From Sphingomonas sp. 67-36 (lineage in GTDB: Bacteria; Pseudomonadota; Alphaproteobacteria; Sphingomonadales; Sphingomonadaceae), in assembly GCA_001897375.1 (NCBI GenBank), contig MKSU01000001.1, positions 1 to 64,000 on the forward strand: a stretch of DNA of 64,000 nucleotides. The letters are read 5' to 3'. The translations under genes were made by a program, and so were the position numbers. The notes under the pieces were generated by a model, which was not told the DNA's origin, searched no databases, and was given only the letters and a program-made list of their open reading frames with translations. Below, in pieces: positions 55,810-64,000 of this stretch; position 1 is the stretch's first letter; each line of letters begins with the position of its first letter.

Positions 55810-58800
55810 GTGAAAAAGCAGTTCACCAGCATCTTGTTATCCGGCGCCAGCGCCGTATGGCTCGCGTCGCCTTCGCCAGCCGTCGCGCAAGTTGATGCGC
55901 CAAAGCCCGCGGTTGCGAATTCCGCCAACGCGCAGGCTTCGGCGGCGAACGATGCCTCTGGCGCGAACGATCAATCGGAGGTCGTCGTTACCGGTTCGCG
56001 CATTGTGCGCGACGGTTATACGGCGCCGACTCCGGTCACCGTCGCGACCACCGAGGAACTTGCGAAAACCACGCCTTCCAGCGTTCCGGACGCCCTGAAC
56101 AAGCTTCCGCAATTCTCGAACTCGCTGAGCCCGTCCAAGTCCGCAAATAACTTCTCGAATCTGCCGATCCACGGGAACGTGCTCAATCTGCGGGGGCTCG
56201 GCACGCCGAGCAACAATCCCAAAGGGCCGTTGCGCACGCTGATTCTGTTCGATGGCATCCGCGTTTCGCCGACGGAATATGTCGGCACGGTCGACACCAA
56301 TGTGCTGCCCGAACTGCTCATGCAACGTGTCGACGTGGTCACCGGCGGCGCTTCGGCGCAATGGGGATCGGATGCGGTCGCGGGGGTGGTCAATTTCGTT
56401 CTCGACAAGAAATTCACGGGCTTCAAGGGAGTTGCTCAAGCCGGAACTTCGCAACGCGGCGACAACGGTAATCAGCGTCTTGGCGCCGCCTGGGGTTCGG
56501 ATTTCGCCGGCGGCCGGGGGCATATCGAGCTGAGCGGCGAATACACCAACAATGAAGGCATGCTGCGCCGCGACCGGGATTTCTCCACGAAGGGCTACAA
56601 TTTCGTCGGGAGCGTGACCAGCACTTGCACGCTGGCGGCAAGCGGTCAGTCACGGACGTGCACCGCCGCTCCGGGCACCGCCGCCAATCCCTATATCGTC
56701 CTTCCCGATATCCGTATCTCGGCGCTTGCCGCCAATGGCCGCATCACCGCCGCCAGCAATGCGGGGAACCCGTTTGTCGGGCAGGTCATCAACAACGACG
56801 GAAGCACGCGCCCGTTCAACCTGGGTACTGCGGTCGGCACCACGGGCTTCCAGCAAGGCGGCGACGGGTATGCGATCCCGACCGACACCAATGCGATCGC
56901 GCCGCTTCGGAATTATTCGGGATTCGGACGTGTCAGCTATGAAGTGACCGACGGCATCACTGCTTTTGCCCAAGGCCTCTACGCGCGCAGCCAGTATCAC
57001 TATTTCACTCAGGGCAACTCGCTGGTTCCTCCGTCCGAGGCGGCGACGATCTACAAGGGCAACCCTTATCTATCGAGTGCTTTGAACGCGGCTCTGCCGA
57101 CCGCGAATGATTATTATACCGTCGGCCAGCAGGATGCCGGGCAGCCCAAGCCGATCGCGCGCGAGCAGACCGATTATTGGATGGTGACCGCTGGCCTGGA
57201 TGGCAAGATTTCCGGCCTGAACTGGCAACTTGCTTATACGCACGGCGATTCCGTGCATAACATGGCGAATAGCGGCCTCTATGATAACAGGAAACTATAT
57301 GCGGCGCTTGATGTCGTAACCAATCCGGCCAATGGGCAACCGACCTGCCGCGTGTTGCTCGATCCCAATTACGCATCGCAATATGCCGGCTGCCAACCCC
57401 TTGACGTGCTGCACGGCGATCCCTCGAAATCGACGCCCGCCGGATACGCTTATGCGACGGGGACGTCGCGATATCGCGCGACGTTCAGGCAGGATTCGGT
57501 TACCGCGAATCTCAGTGGCAGCCTGTTCGAATTGCCTGCCGGCCCGGTCGATTTCGCCGTCGGCGCCGAATATCGTCACCAGTCGCTGCTGCTGACCAGC
57601 AATGCCGATCCGGCGCTGTTGTCGGGGTCGACGGCGGCCGAAACGGCGGCGCTCCGCGCGCAATATTTCGCGGGCTTGCGCGGTGTGCCTTCGACCGCCC
57701 TGTTCTACTGGCTCACGAATGTCGGCTCGGGGGCCGGCAGCCTGGGCGTCAAGGAAGCCTATGGCGAACTCGCGGTGCCGATCCTGAAGGACGTGCCCTT
57801 CTTCCGCGAGCTGAGCGCGAACGGCGCGGTGCGCGTCACCGATTATTCGACGTCGGGCACGGTCACCACCTGGAAGGTCGGCGGCACGTGGAGGCCGATC
57901 CCGGAAATCCTGCTGCGCGGCACCTATTCGCACGATATCCGCGCGCCCAATCTCTATGAGCTCTATGCCGGCCCGCAGAGCGGCATCGGCATCGTGAACG
58001 ACGTGCAGAACGCCGCCAAGACCTACGGCAGCGGCGATAACGTCAACGCGAACACGGTGACTTCGGGCAACCCGAATCTGAAGCCGGAGAAGGCGAACAC
58101 CTATACGTTCGGCGGCGTCTTCTCGCCGGGTTTCCTGCCGGGCTTTTCGGCGGCGATAGATTATTACCACATCAAGGTTTCGGGCCTGATCGACTCCTTG
58201 TCGGCTCAGCAGATCCTGACCAACTGCCTGAACGCGGGCGGCTCGGGAGCGCCTGAATGCGCGCTGATCGATCGTGCGTCGCCGACCTCCTTCCCGTCGC
58301 TGGTCCGTCTCACGCCGGCGAACATCGCTTTCCTCACGACATCGGGCATCGACTTCGACGTGAGCTATCGCGCGGCGGTCGGTTCGGGCGCGCTGGGCAT
58401 CCGGCTGTACGCCAACTATCTCGATAAGTTCGACGCCCAGCAATATACGGGCGCGCCGATCTCCCATTATGCGGGCGTCAGCGTCGTCGGCAGCAACCCG
58501 CAGGGCTTTCCGCGGTGGCGCGCAAACCTGACGGTCGATTACACCAATGGTCCGCTCGGCATCACCTTCGGCGAGCAATATATCGGCAAGATGCGACTGG
58601 ATATTCCGGGCGGCAGCACGCCGATCCAGTTCGTCGATCCGAACGTCAAGCCGGTCTGGTATTCCGATCTGACACTGCGTTACACCGTGCCGTCGACGGG
58701 TGGAAACTTCGAGTTCTTCACGACCGTCAACAATCTGTTCGACAAGCAGCCGCCGATCATTCCGGGCACCGTTCCGGGCGTGAACCCGCCGACCAATATC

Positions 58801-58857
58801 GCGCTCTACGATATCGTCGGTCGTGCCTTTACCTTCGGCGCGCGCGTGAAGTTCTGA
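55810..58857 (+). CDS. TonB-dependent outer-membrane receptor
   Basis: A receptor of 1,015 residues from the GTG at 55810, which has GAGAGGGAG upstream and gives a signal peptide KKQFTSILLSGASAVWLASPSPAVAQ; an ATG at 55789 would add seven hydrophilic residues. The TonB-box region reads SEVVVTGSRI, the plug has LNLRGLGTPSNN, RTLILFDGIRV and VDVVTGGASAQWGSDAVAGVVNF, and the barrel ends with an aromatic residue (ARVKF). The receptor is long, with large loops typical of uptake of organic substrates. It is followed by an arylsulfatase, so it may import a sulfated organic compound. Confidence 0.94.
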   Translation: MKKQFTSILLSGASAVWLASPSPAVAQVDAPKPAVANSANAQASAANDASGANDQSEVVVTGSRIVRDGYTAPTPVTVATTEELAKTTPSSVPDALNKLPQFSNSLSPSKSANNFSNLPIHGNVLNLRGLGTPSNNPKGPLRTLILFDGIRVSPTEYVGTVDTNVLPELLMQRVDVVTGGASAQWGSDAVAGVVNFVLDKKFTGFKGVAQAGTSQRGDNGNQRLGAAWGSDFAGGRGHIELSGEYTNNEGMLRRDRDFSTKGYNFVGSVTSTCTLAASGQSRTCTAAPGTAANPYIVLPDIRISALAANGRITAASNAGNPFVGQVINNDGSTRPFNLGTAVGTTGFQQGGDGYAIPTDTNAIAPLRNYSGFGRVSYEVTDGITAFAQGLYARSQYHYFTQGNSLVPPSEAATIYKGNPYLSSALNAALPTANDYYTVGQQDAGQPKPIAREQTDYWMVTAGLDGKISGLNWQLAYTHGDSVHNMANSGLYDNRKLYAALDVVTNPANGQPTCRVLLDPNYASQYAGCQPLDVLHGDPSKSTPAGYAYATGTSRYRATFRQDSVTANLSGSLFELPAGPVDFAVGAEYRHQSLLLTSNADPALLSGSTAAETAALRAQYFAGLRGVPSTALFYWLTNVGSGAGSLGVKEAYGELAVPILKDVPFFRELSANGAVRVTDYSTSGTVTTWKVGGTWRPIPEILLRGTYSHDIRAPNLYELYAGPQSGIGIVNDVQNAAKTYGSGDNVNANTVTSGNPNLKPEKANTYTFGGVFSPGFLPGFSAAIDYYHIKVSGLIDSLSAQQILTNCLNAGGSGAPECALIDRASPTSFPSLVRLTPANIAFLTTSGIDFDVSYRAAVGSGALGIRLYANYLDKFDAQQYTGAPISHYAGVSVVGSNPQGFPRWRANLTVDYTNGPLGITFGEQYIGKMRLDIPGGSTPIQFVDPNVKPVWYSDLTLRYTVPSTGGNFEFFTTVNNLFDKQPPIIPGTVPGVNPPTNIALYDIVGRAFTFGARVKF

Positions 58858-58860
58858 TCG

Positions 58861-58891
58861 ATCGGGCGGTGGGATCATCTGCCGCCCCGAT
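58861..58891 (+). terminator. hairpin after the TonB receptor, partial terminator or processing site
   Basis: ATCGGG-CGG (58861-58869) pairs with CCGCCCCGAT (58882-58891) in a nine-pair stem with one bulged base and a 12-base loop. No T run follows, so complete termination is unlikely. It lies between the receptor stop and the sulfatase start and may lower sulfatase expression relative to the receptor. Confidence 0.45.
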
Positions 58892-58917
58892 TGCTTTGCA
58901 AGGGAATATCGGGGTTC

Positions 58918-61272
58918 ATGTCTGTCTTGCGTTGCAGCATCCGTCGCGCGCTTAACGGTGCCGCGCTCGCGCTACTTATGCAGAACGTGGCGAATGCGGC
59001 GACGCCTCCGTCCAATGCCGTTCAGAAGGTTTACGGACTCTCGCCTGAGCAATCCTCGCCGCCTTCCTGGCCACAGGAGCCGCGGCCTCCGGCGAGCGCC
59101 CCCAATATCCTCGTCATCCTGACCGATGATGTCGGCTTCGGCGCCAGCAGCACCTTCGGCGGTCCAGTGCCGACGCCGACGTTCGACGCGCTGGCGAAAG
59201 ACGGGCTTCGCTACAACCGCTTCCATACGACCGCGATATGCTCGCCGACCCGCGCGTCGCTGCTCACCGGCCGCAATCCGCAGGCGGTGGGGGTCGGCTA
59301 TGTAACCAACTGGGCGACCGGCTATGACGGCTACAACAGCGTCATACCGAAGAGCGCCGGCACGGTTGCCCAGGTGTTGAAGCAGGCCGGCTACAACACT
59401 GCCATGTTCGGCAAGGGCCATATCACGCCGGAATGGGAAATGAGCGAGGCCGGGCCGTTCGACCGCTGGCCAACCGGTCTCGGCTTCCAATATTATTACG
59501 GTTTCCTCGGGGCCGACACGAGCGCGTTCGAGCCGAGTCTAGTCGAGAACACCCGCCATGTGCAGGCGCCCAGCGATCAGCCGGGATACCATCTCGATCA
59601 CGATCTGGCCGATCACGCGATCGACTGGATCGCTCGCCAGCACGCCGCCGCCCCCGATCGTCCATGGTTCGTCTATTACGCGTCGGGCGCCGCCCATGCT
59701 CCCAATCATGCGCCGAAGGAATGGCTGGAGCGCTTTCGCGGCAAGTTCGACATGGGCTGGGACGCGTTGCGGGCCGAGAATGTGCGCGGCGAGAAAGCCG
59801 CAGGTGTGATCCCCGCCGATACCCAGGACGCGCCGCGCCCGAAGACGCTGCCGGCGTGGAACAGCCTCGGTTCCGACCAGAAGCGCCTCTACGCTCGATA
59901 TATGGAGGCATATGCCGCCTCGCTGGCCTATGCCGACAACCAGATCGGCCGTGTCATTCAAAGCCTCAGGGATAGCGGCCAGATCGACAACACGCTGATC
60001 GTCTATATCCAGGGCGACAACGGCAGCAGCGCCGAAGGCAGCTTTGACGGGAAGCTCTACGAGCAATCGGCGTTGAGCGGGGTCAAGGAAAGCCTCGATC
60101 GCACCGTCGCGCATATCGACGATATCGGAACGAGGAACGCCTATAATCTTTATCCCGGCGGTTGGGGCTGGGCGCTCAACGCGCCCTTCGCCTGGGCCAA
60201 GCGATACGGCTGGCATTTCGGCGGCACCCGCAATGCGATGGTGCTGAGCTGGCCGCACCACATCAAGGATCCCGGCGGGCTGCGCAGTCAGTTCCTGCAC
60301 GTCAGCGATATCATGCCGACCCTGCTCGACGTGGCCGGCGTCGCCGCGCCCGCGATGCTCGACGGCGTGCCGCAGCAGCCGATCACCGGCATCAGCGCGC
60401 GCTACACGTTCGACCAGCCCGCCGCGCCGTCCCGCCGCCGCGAACAGGTGTTCGGGATGTCCGAAAACCTCAGTCTCTACAAGGACGGCTGGGTCGCGGC
60501 GACGACGCCGATGGTCACGCCCTGGGAGAAGACGCCGCCGCCCCGCATCCCGGTCGAGCAGCGGCATTGGGAACTCTACGACATCGAGCATGATTTCAGC
60601 GAAGCGCACGATATCGCCGCCGCCAATCCCGATCGCCTCGCCCGAATGAAGGCGGAATTCTGGGCCGAGGCCGCGAAGGCCGGCATCCTGCCGATCCACA
60701 GCAGCGATGGTGGCCAGAAAGGTCGTCCCGATCTCAATCAGGGGCGACAGGTTTTCACCTATCCCGCGCCGATGACGCAGATTCCGGAATCTGCCGCGCC
60801 GCCCACCGTCGGTTCGTCGTTCGAGATAAGCGCGGATGTTGTCGTGGGGGCAAATGGCGGGCAGGGGGTGTTGCTTGCGCAGGGGGGGCGGTTCGGCGGC
60901 TACAGCTTCTTCCTGACCGACGGGCATCCGGCGTTCACCTACAATCTGACGCCCGCGCATGTGACCCGTCTCCTCGCGCCCCAGCCGCTGACTTCCGGGC
61001 CGCACAAGCTTTCGGCGCGCCTCGGTCTTGACCGTGAAACGCCGAAAAGCGGCGGCGTCCTCATCCTTGCGGTGGACGGTCACGAAGTCGGTCGCGTTCG
61101 GGTCGAGCAGACCTTCGCGCAGGTCATATCGCACACCGAGGGGATGGATGTCGGGAGTGATGCGATCAGCCCCGTCGACAGCAGCTACACCACTTCATCC
61201 AGCAAGTTTGACGGTGTCCTGCGTCAGTTGGTGGTGACCCTGGGTTCGGGAGCACCAACCGCCTCGCAATGA
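58918..61272 (+). CDS. arylsulfatase, periplasmic
   Basis: A 784-residue type I sulfatase. Residues 1-28 look like a signal peptide ending in an alanine-rich site (ANAA). NILVILTDDVGFGASSTFGG provides metal ligands Asp70 and Asp71; the signature CSPTRASLLTGRN starts at Cys108, the residue converted to formylglycine; GKGHITPEWE and GDNGSSAEG follow. The C-terminal 160 residues form the extra domain of large arylsulfatases. It would remove sulfate from an ester taken up by the upstream receptor. No formylglycine-generating enzyme gene is in the window. Confidence 0.92.
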   Translation: MSVLRCSIRRALNGAALALLMQNVANAATPPSNAVQKVYGLSPEQSSPPSWPQEPRPPASAPNILVILTDDVGFGASSTFGGPVPTPTFDALAKDGLRYNRFHTTAICSPTRASLLTGRNPQAVGVGYVTNWATGYDGYNSVIPKSAGTVAQVLKQAGYNTAMFGKGHITPEWEMSEAGPFDRWPTGLGFQYYYGFLGADTSAFEPSLVENTRHVQAPSDQPGYHLDHDLADHAIDWIARQHAAAPDRPWFVYYASGAAHAPNHAPKEWLERFRGKFDMGWDALRAENVRGEKAAGVIPADTQDAPRPKTLPAWNSLGSDQKRLYARYMEAYAASLAYADNQIGRVIQSLRDSGQIDNTLIVYIQGDNGSSAEGSFDGKLYEQSALSGVKESLDRTVAHIDDIGTRNAYNLYPGGWGWALNAPFAWAKRYGWHFGGTRNAMVLSWPHHIKDPGGLRSQFLHVSDIMPTLLDVAGVAAPAMLDGVPQQPITGISARYTFDQPAAPSRRREQVFGMSENLSLYKDGWVAATTPMVTPWEKTPPPRIPVEQRHWELYDIEHDFSEAHDIAAANPDRLARMKAEFWAEAAKAGILPIHSSDGGQKGRPDLNQGRQVFTYPAPMTQIPESAAPPTVGSSFEISADVVVGANGGQGVLLAQGGRFGGYSFFLTDGHPAFTYNLTPAHVTRLLAPQPLTSGPHKLSARLGLDRETPKSGGVLILAVDGHEVGRVRVEQTFAQVISHTEGMDVGSDAISPVDSSYTTSSSKFDGVLRQLVVTLGSGAPTASQ

Positions 61273-62000
61273 GTGAGGCTTGCAGCGGGTTGCGAAAGGA
61301 GGCCCGGAAATAAATCCGCGAAGAGATCGGGCGCCGTCGCGTCCTCGTTCGAGGGCGCGCAGAGCGCCGCGCGGGCAGCCGTGAGTGCGTCATCCAGAAC
61401 GGCCTTGAGCGACAGATCGCTCGCGTGCCGGCCAATATTGTCCCATCGCAGCAAGGCGTTCAGAAACATCAGGTTGCAAAGCATTACGCGTGCGCGCGCC
61501 AAAGTATCGGAGGTGCCCTCGACCTTGGCGGCCAATCTGGCGACAAGGTCATGGAGGGTCGGCGCGACCCGCTGTGTTTCCCTTGCTACTTCGGTCAGGC
61601 TTTCATGCCAGTGGCGCGTTACATATTGAACGAGAAACCCGGCATATGGGTGAGAGCCGTCTTCCGCCGCCAGTGAGACATGGGGGAGGCAGAGGATCTG
61701 CAACAATACCGCCGGCGCGGCCGCCACGCCCCGTTCTTCTGCTCGTGCAAGCATTTCCGAGCGAATCGGTTCAAGACATGCGATGCGATGGAAATAGATC
61801 GCGTTGAGCAGCGCGGCCTTCGACCCGAAATGATACTGGACGGCATTGTTGTTGCTCGTGCCCGCCGCCGTCGCGATCTCCCGCAGCGAGGTTGCGCCGA
61901 TCCCCTTCGTGGCGAACAGGCGCTCGGCGTTGAGGAGCAATCTGACCTGTGTCGGAGAAAAAGGCGGGAGAACAGCCGCCGAAGACTGCGTCGATGACAT
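61224..62000 (-). CDS. TetR/AcrR-family transcriptional regulator
   Basis: A 258-residue regulator. The helix-turn-helix is LLNAERLFATKGIGATSLREIATAAGTSNNNAVQYHFGSKAALLNAIYFHR, a variant with an insertion (SNNNAV) seen in TetR proteins of this size. The ligand domain is long and uncharacterised. It ends inside the 3' end of the sulfatase (49 bases of overlap), convergent with it. It is the best candidate regulator of the TonB-sulfatase unit and of the dyad at 55698. Confidence 0.9.
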   Translation of the reverse strand: MSSTQSSAAVLPPFSPTQVRLLLNAERLFATKGIGATSLREIATAAGTSNNNAVQYHFGSKAALLNAIYFHRIACLEPIRSEMLARAEERGVAAAPAVLLQILCLPHVSLAAEDGSHPYAGFLVQYVTRHWHESLTEVARETQRVAPTLHDLVARLAAKVEGTSDTLARARVMLCNLMFLNALLRWDNIGRHASDLSLKAVLDDALTAARAALCAPSNEDATAPDLFADLFPGLLSQPAASLTHCEAVGAPEPRVTTN

Positions 62001-62095
62001 CGAAAGAGCGTCTGTTGCGCGCGCGCCGGGGTGTCAAGGGTGCGGCCCGATGCAGGTTTGGGAGACGTTTCGGGAGACCGCCGGCCGCCCATGCC

Positions 62096-63496
62096 TCAGA
62101 GCAGCGAGTTGAACAGCCGGGCGATATTCTCGGCCACCTTGCGGCCCAGCGGCCGCTTGCGCCACGTCTCCGGTTCCACCACCTCGGATGCGGCGAGATA
62201 GCCGCTCTGGATCGATTCCAGCCTCGCGATCGACCCGGCATCGTAGAGCAGCAGGCTCGCCTCTTCGTTGAGCTGGAAGGAGCGCAGGTCGACATTGCTC
62301 GAACCGACGATCGCGAGGCGTCCGTCGATCCCGACATTCTTGGCGTGGAGGAGGAAGCCGCGATACAAATGGATACGGACCCCGGCACTCATGAGCCCGT
62401 CGTAATAGGAACTCTGCGACAGGTTCACGAGGCGCTGGTCGACGACCGCGGACAGGACGATGTCGATCTTCACCCCGCGCGCCACGGCCGTCCGCAGCGC
62501 TCCGAGCACATCCTCGTCCGGGATGAAATAGGGCGTCACGATGACCACGTGCTCGCATGCCTGGTGGATCTGCCAGACGAGGAGCGCCTCGAACCCTTCG
62601 ATCCGGTAGTCGGCGCCGCTCGGCAGGAGCTGCGCCACCGCATCGCCGGTCGCGGGCGCGACCGTCACGGGCTGATCGGGAAACACCCCGGTCTCAAGGC
62701 ACCAGTCGCCGCGCACCACCGCTTCCATCGCCGCGACCGCCGGTCCCGTCACCCGCGCGACCAGCTCGTGGTTCACCACGCCCGGCCGAAAATCCTTCGC
62801 GACGAGATTCTGCGAACCGGCGTAGCCGATCGCACCGTCGATCACGAACAGCTTGCGGTGGTTGCGCATGTCGCGGCGCGACCGATCGCGCAGCAGGCGC
62901 CAGGGGAGCGCCTCGCGCACATCGACGCCTTGCCCGCGCAGGAGGCGCAATGTCCCCTTGCGCCAGTGATGCGAGCCAACCGGATCGAACATCACCCGCG
63001 CTTCGACGCCGCGCTTTATCGCGCGGCCTAGCGCCTGCGCGATCCGCTGCCCGACCCGATCGTCGGCGAAGATATAGACGAGGATATGCACGAACCGTTC
63101 GGCGCGATCGATGTCCGCCTCCAGCCGGTCGATGACCTCGTCATAGGCGTCGATCAATTCGACCGTGTTGCCGCTGGTGGCGGGCATGTGGCCGAGGTGT
63201 GTGGCGAGATTGGCGATCGGTGCCTGAACATCGAGTTGCGGCTTGTGGCGCGCGAGGCGCTCGGCCGCTTCGGCGAAGAATGGCTGCAATGCCTTGAAAC
63301 GCTCCGCTCGCCACGCGGGAAAGCGCGGATTTCCGATGAGCAGATACAGCAACAGCCCCGGCACCGGCAGGAAGAAGATCAGCAGGAGCCATGCACGGGT
63401 CGCATTGGCCGATCTCCGTTGCGGGACCACGACGAGCGCGCCGATCCGGATCGCCCATTCGAGTGCGTACCAGAGGATTTCGGCCCGGTTCGACAT
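62096..63496 (-). CDS. cardiolipin synthase-like phospholipase D-family protein
   Basis: A 466-residue membrane-anchored phospholipase D-type protein. Two N-terminal hydrophobic segments (ILWYALEWAIRIGALVVV and WLLLIFFLPVPGLLLYLLIG) precede two HKD motifs: HRKLFVIDGAIGYAGSQN and HAKNVGIDGRLAIVGSSNVDLRS. This arrangement is that of bacterial cardiolipin synthases (ClsA type), which join two phosphatidylglycerols. AGGATAGAG precedes the ATG. It has no obvious link to the catabolic genes and marks the return to ordinary chromosome. Confidence 0.92.
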   Translation of the reverse strand: MSNRAEILWYALEWAIRIGALVVVPQRRSANATRAWLLLIFFLPVPGLLLYLLIGNPRFPAWRAERFKALQPFFAEAAERLARHKPQLDVQAPIANLATHLGHMPATSGNTVELIDAYDEVIDRLEADIDRAERFVHILVYIFADDRVGQRIAQALGRAIKRGVEARVMFDPVGSHHWRKGTLRLLRGQGVDVREALPWRLLRDRSRRDMRNHRKLFVIDGAIGYAGSQNLVAKDFRPGVVNHELVARVTGPAVAAMEAVVRGDWCLETGVFPDQPVTVAPATGDAVAQLLPSGADYRIEGFEALLVWQIHQACEHVVIVTPYFIPDEDVLGALRTAVARGVKIDIVLSAVVDQRLVNLSQSSYYDGLMSAGVRIHLYRGFLLHAKNVGIDGRLAIVGSSNVDLRSFQLNEEASLLLYDAGSIARLESIQSGYLAASEVVEPETWRKRPLGRKVAENIARLFNSLL

Positions 63497-63656
63497 TCTC
63501 TATCCTCTAGCGCTTGGGGCTTGGATCGCCTGTCTCAGAATGCCGTCGCGCGATTCCTCGGGGCGGGAAGATCGTCATGGCCGAGGAGCGAAAGCATCTC
63601 GCGCTCGACCGTGCGCCTCGAAGTCGAAGAAACCGCAGGCAACGCGCGATCAGCCG

Positions 63657-64000
63657 CTAGGCGGCCACCACGCGGACGGGGATCGACTTCGCGGCGGGCG
63701 TCCCGCTGATCCGATCGTAATAATCGAGCGGCAGCAACGGGTTCAGCTCGGGATAATAGCCCGCGACCGCGCCGCGCGACATTGGATAGTCGATCACCGT
63801 GAGCGCCTCGACCCGCCGCCGCACGCCGTCGCGGCTGATCGTCTCCAGCGCGACCTGCGCGCGCGGCGCAATGCCCCGCGCGATCCGGTCCTCCTCGTTC
63901 ATGAAGAGAACCATGCGATCGTTGTACACGCCGCGATAGCGATCGTTGTAGCTGTAGATCGTGGTGTTGAACTGGTCGTGCGAGCGCACCGTCGCGAGCC
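63657..64000 (-). CDS. molybdopterin oxidoreductase, C-terminal part (partial)
   Basis: Only the last 114 codons are present; the gene continues beyond the right edge. SHDQFNTTIYSYNDRYRGVYNDRMVLFMNEEDRIARGI is the C-terminal molybdopterin-dinucleotide-binding domain, and YPMSRGAVAGYYPELNPLLPL resembles the FdhF/YdeP-type formate-dehydrogenase-like alpha subunits. The stop is TAG at 63659-63657. The 160 bases between it and the cardiolipin synthase-like gene contain nothing recognised. Confidence 0.85.
   Translation of the reverse strand, partial: LATVRSHDQFNTTIYSYNDRYRGVYNDRMVLFMNEEDRIARGIAPRAQVALETISRDGVRRRVEALTVIDYPMSRGAVAGYYPELNPLLPLDYYDRISGTPAAKSIPVRVVAA

Noticed and set aside
57295-58878. 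527-codon open frame opposite the TonB receptor
   Set aside because: Composition is that of a shadow frame; the plus-strand receptor has a signal peptide, plug and barrel.

Overview
The window is GC-rich DNA packed with catabolic genes. It most resembles an accessory catabolic region of an alphaproteobacterium of the order Sphingomonadales (Sphingomonas, Sphingobium, Novosphingobium or Rhizorhabdus type). The reasons are two large TonB-dependent receptors with plug signatures, many Rieske oxygenases, CaiB-type CoA-transferases, CoA-linked beta-oxidation genes, several TetR regulators, and SD-led or overlapping ATGA/TGATG starts. The lineage is an inference from gene content. No tRNA, rRNA or CRISPR array was seen.

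Layout. 0-7.4 kb (mostly minus strand): start of a possible Rieske gene, a truncated enoyl-CoA hydratase, a family III CoA-transferase, an isochorismatase-like hydrolase, TetR (plus), an APH-fold kinase-like protein, enoyl-CoA hydratase, a DUF7064-type protein with a DHSWG motif, and a Rieske oxygenase. 7.5-13.7 kb (plus): acyl-CoA ligase, nitronate-monooxygenase-like protein, alpha/beta hydrolase and a TonB receptor closed by a hairpin terminator. 13.8-18.2 kb (minus): Zn-alcohol dehydrogenase and TetR, then a decayed block of APH, acyl-CoA dehydrogenase and enoyl-CoA hydratase remnants. 18.5-28.8 kb (plus): a GFA protein, a two-domain CoA-transferase, hydrolase, two SDRs, an EthD-like protein, aldehyde dehydrogenase, a thiolase-like/enoyl-CoA hydratase fusion and a second nitronate-monooxygenase-like gene, the last two carrying frameshifts. 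28.8-31.8 kb (minus): broken acyl-CoA dehydrogenase, SDR and thiolase.

31.9-54.1 kb is the best-preserved part. It holds a second DUF7064-type gene, an aldo/keto reductase, a Rieske oxygenase divergent from TetR across a perfect dyad, then P450, Rieske and acyl-CoA ligase; SDR, enoyl-CoA hydratase, DUF35 and an SCP-x-like thiolase without catalytic cysteines; APH, DUF7064, GMC oxidoreductase and aldehyde dehydrogenase; TetR; SDR, acyl-CoA dehydrogenase and APH; nitroreductase and a quinone-reductase-like protein. 54.4-55.7 kb is a broken IS3-family element plus an unrecognised remnant. 55.8-62 kb is a TonB receptor, arylsulfatase and TetR locus. 62-64 kb returns to ordinary genes (cardiolipin synthase-like protein, end of a molybdopterin oxidoreductase).

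Taken together, the genes would import a hydrophobic or bulky compound, oxygenate it (P450, Rieske), oxidise alcohols and aldehydes to acids (GMC, SDR, ADH, ALDH), activate these to CoA thioesters (ligases, CoA-transferases) and shorten them (ACAD, ECH, SDR, thiolase or retro-aldolase). The substrate cannot be read from the sequence; a terpenoid, steroid-like or alicyclic compound is an inference. Recurrent themes that deserve attention are overlapping ACAD-APH gene pairs that look like a split ACAD10/ACAD11, three DUF7064 paralogues, a two-domain CoA-transferase lacking its Asp in both halves, and several shared palindromic promoter elements.
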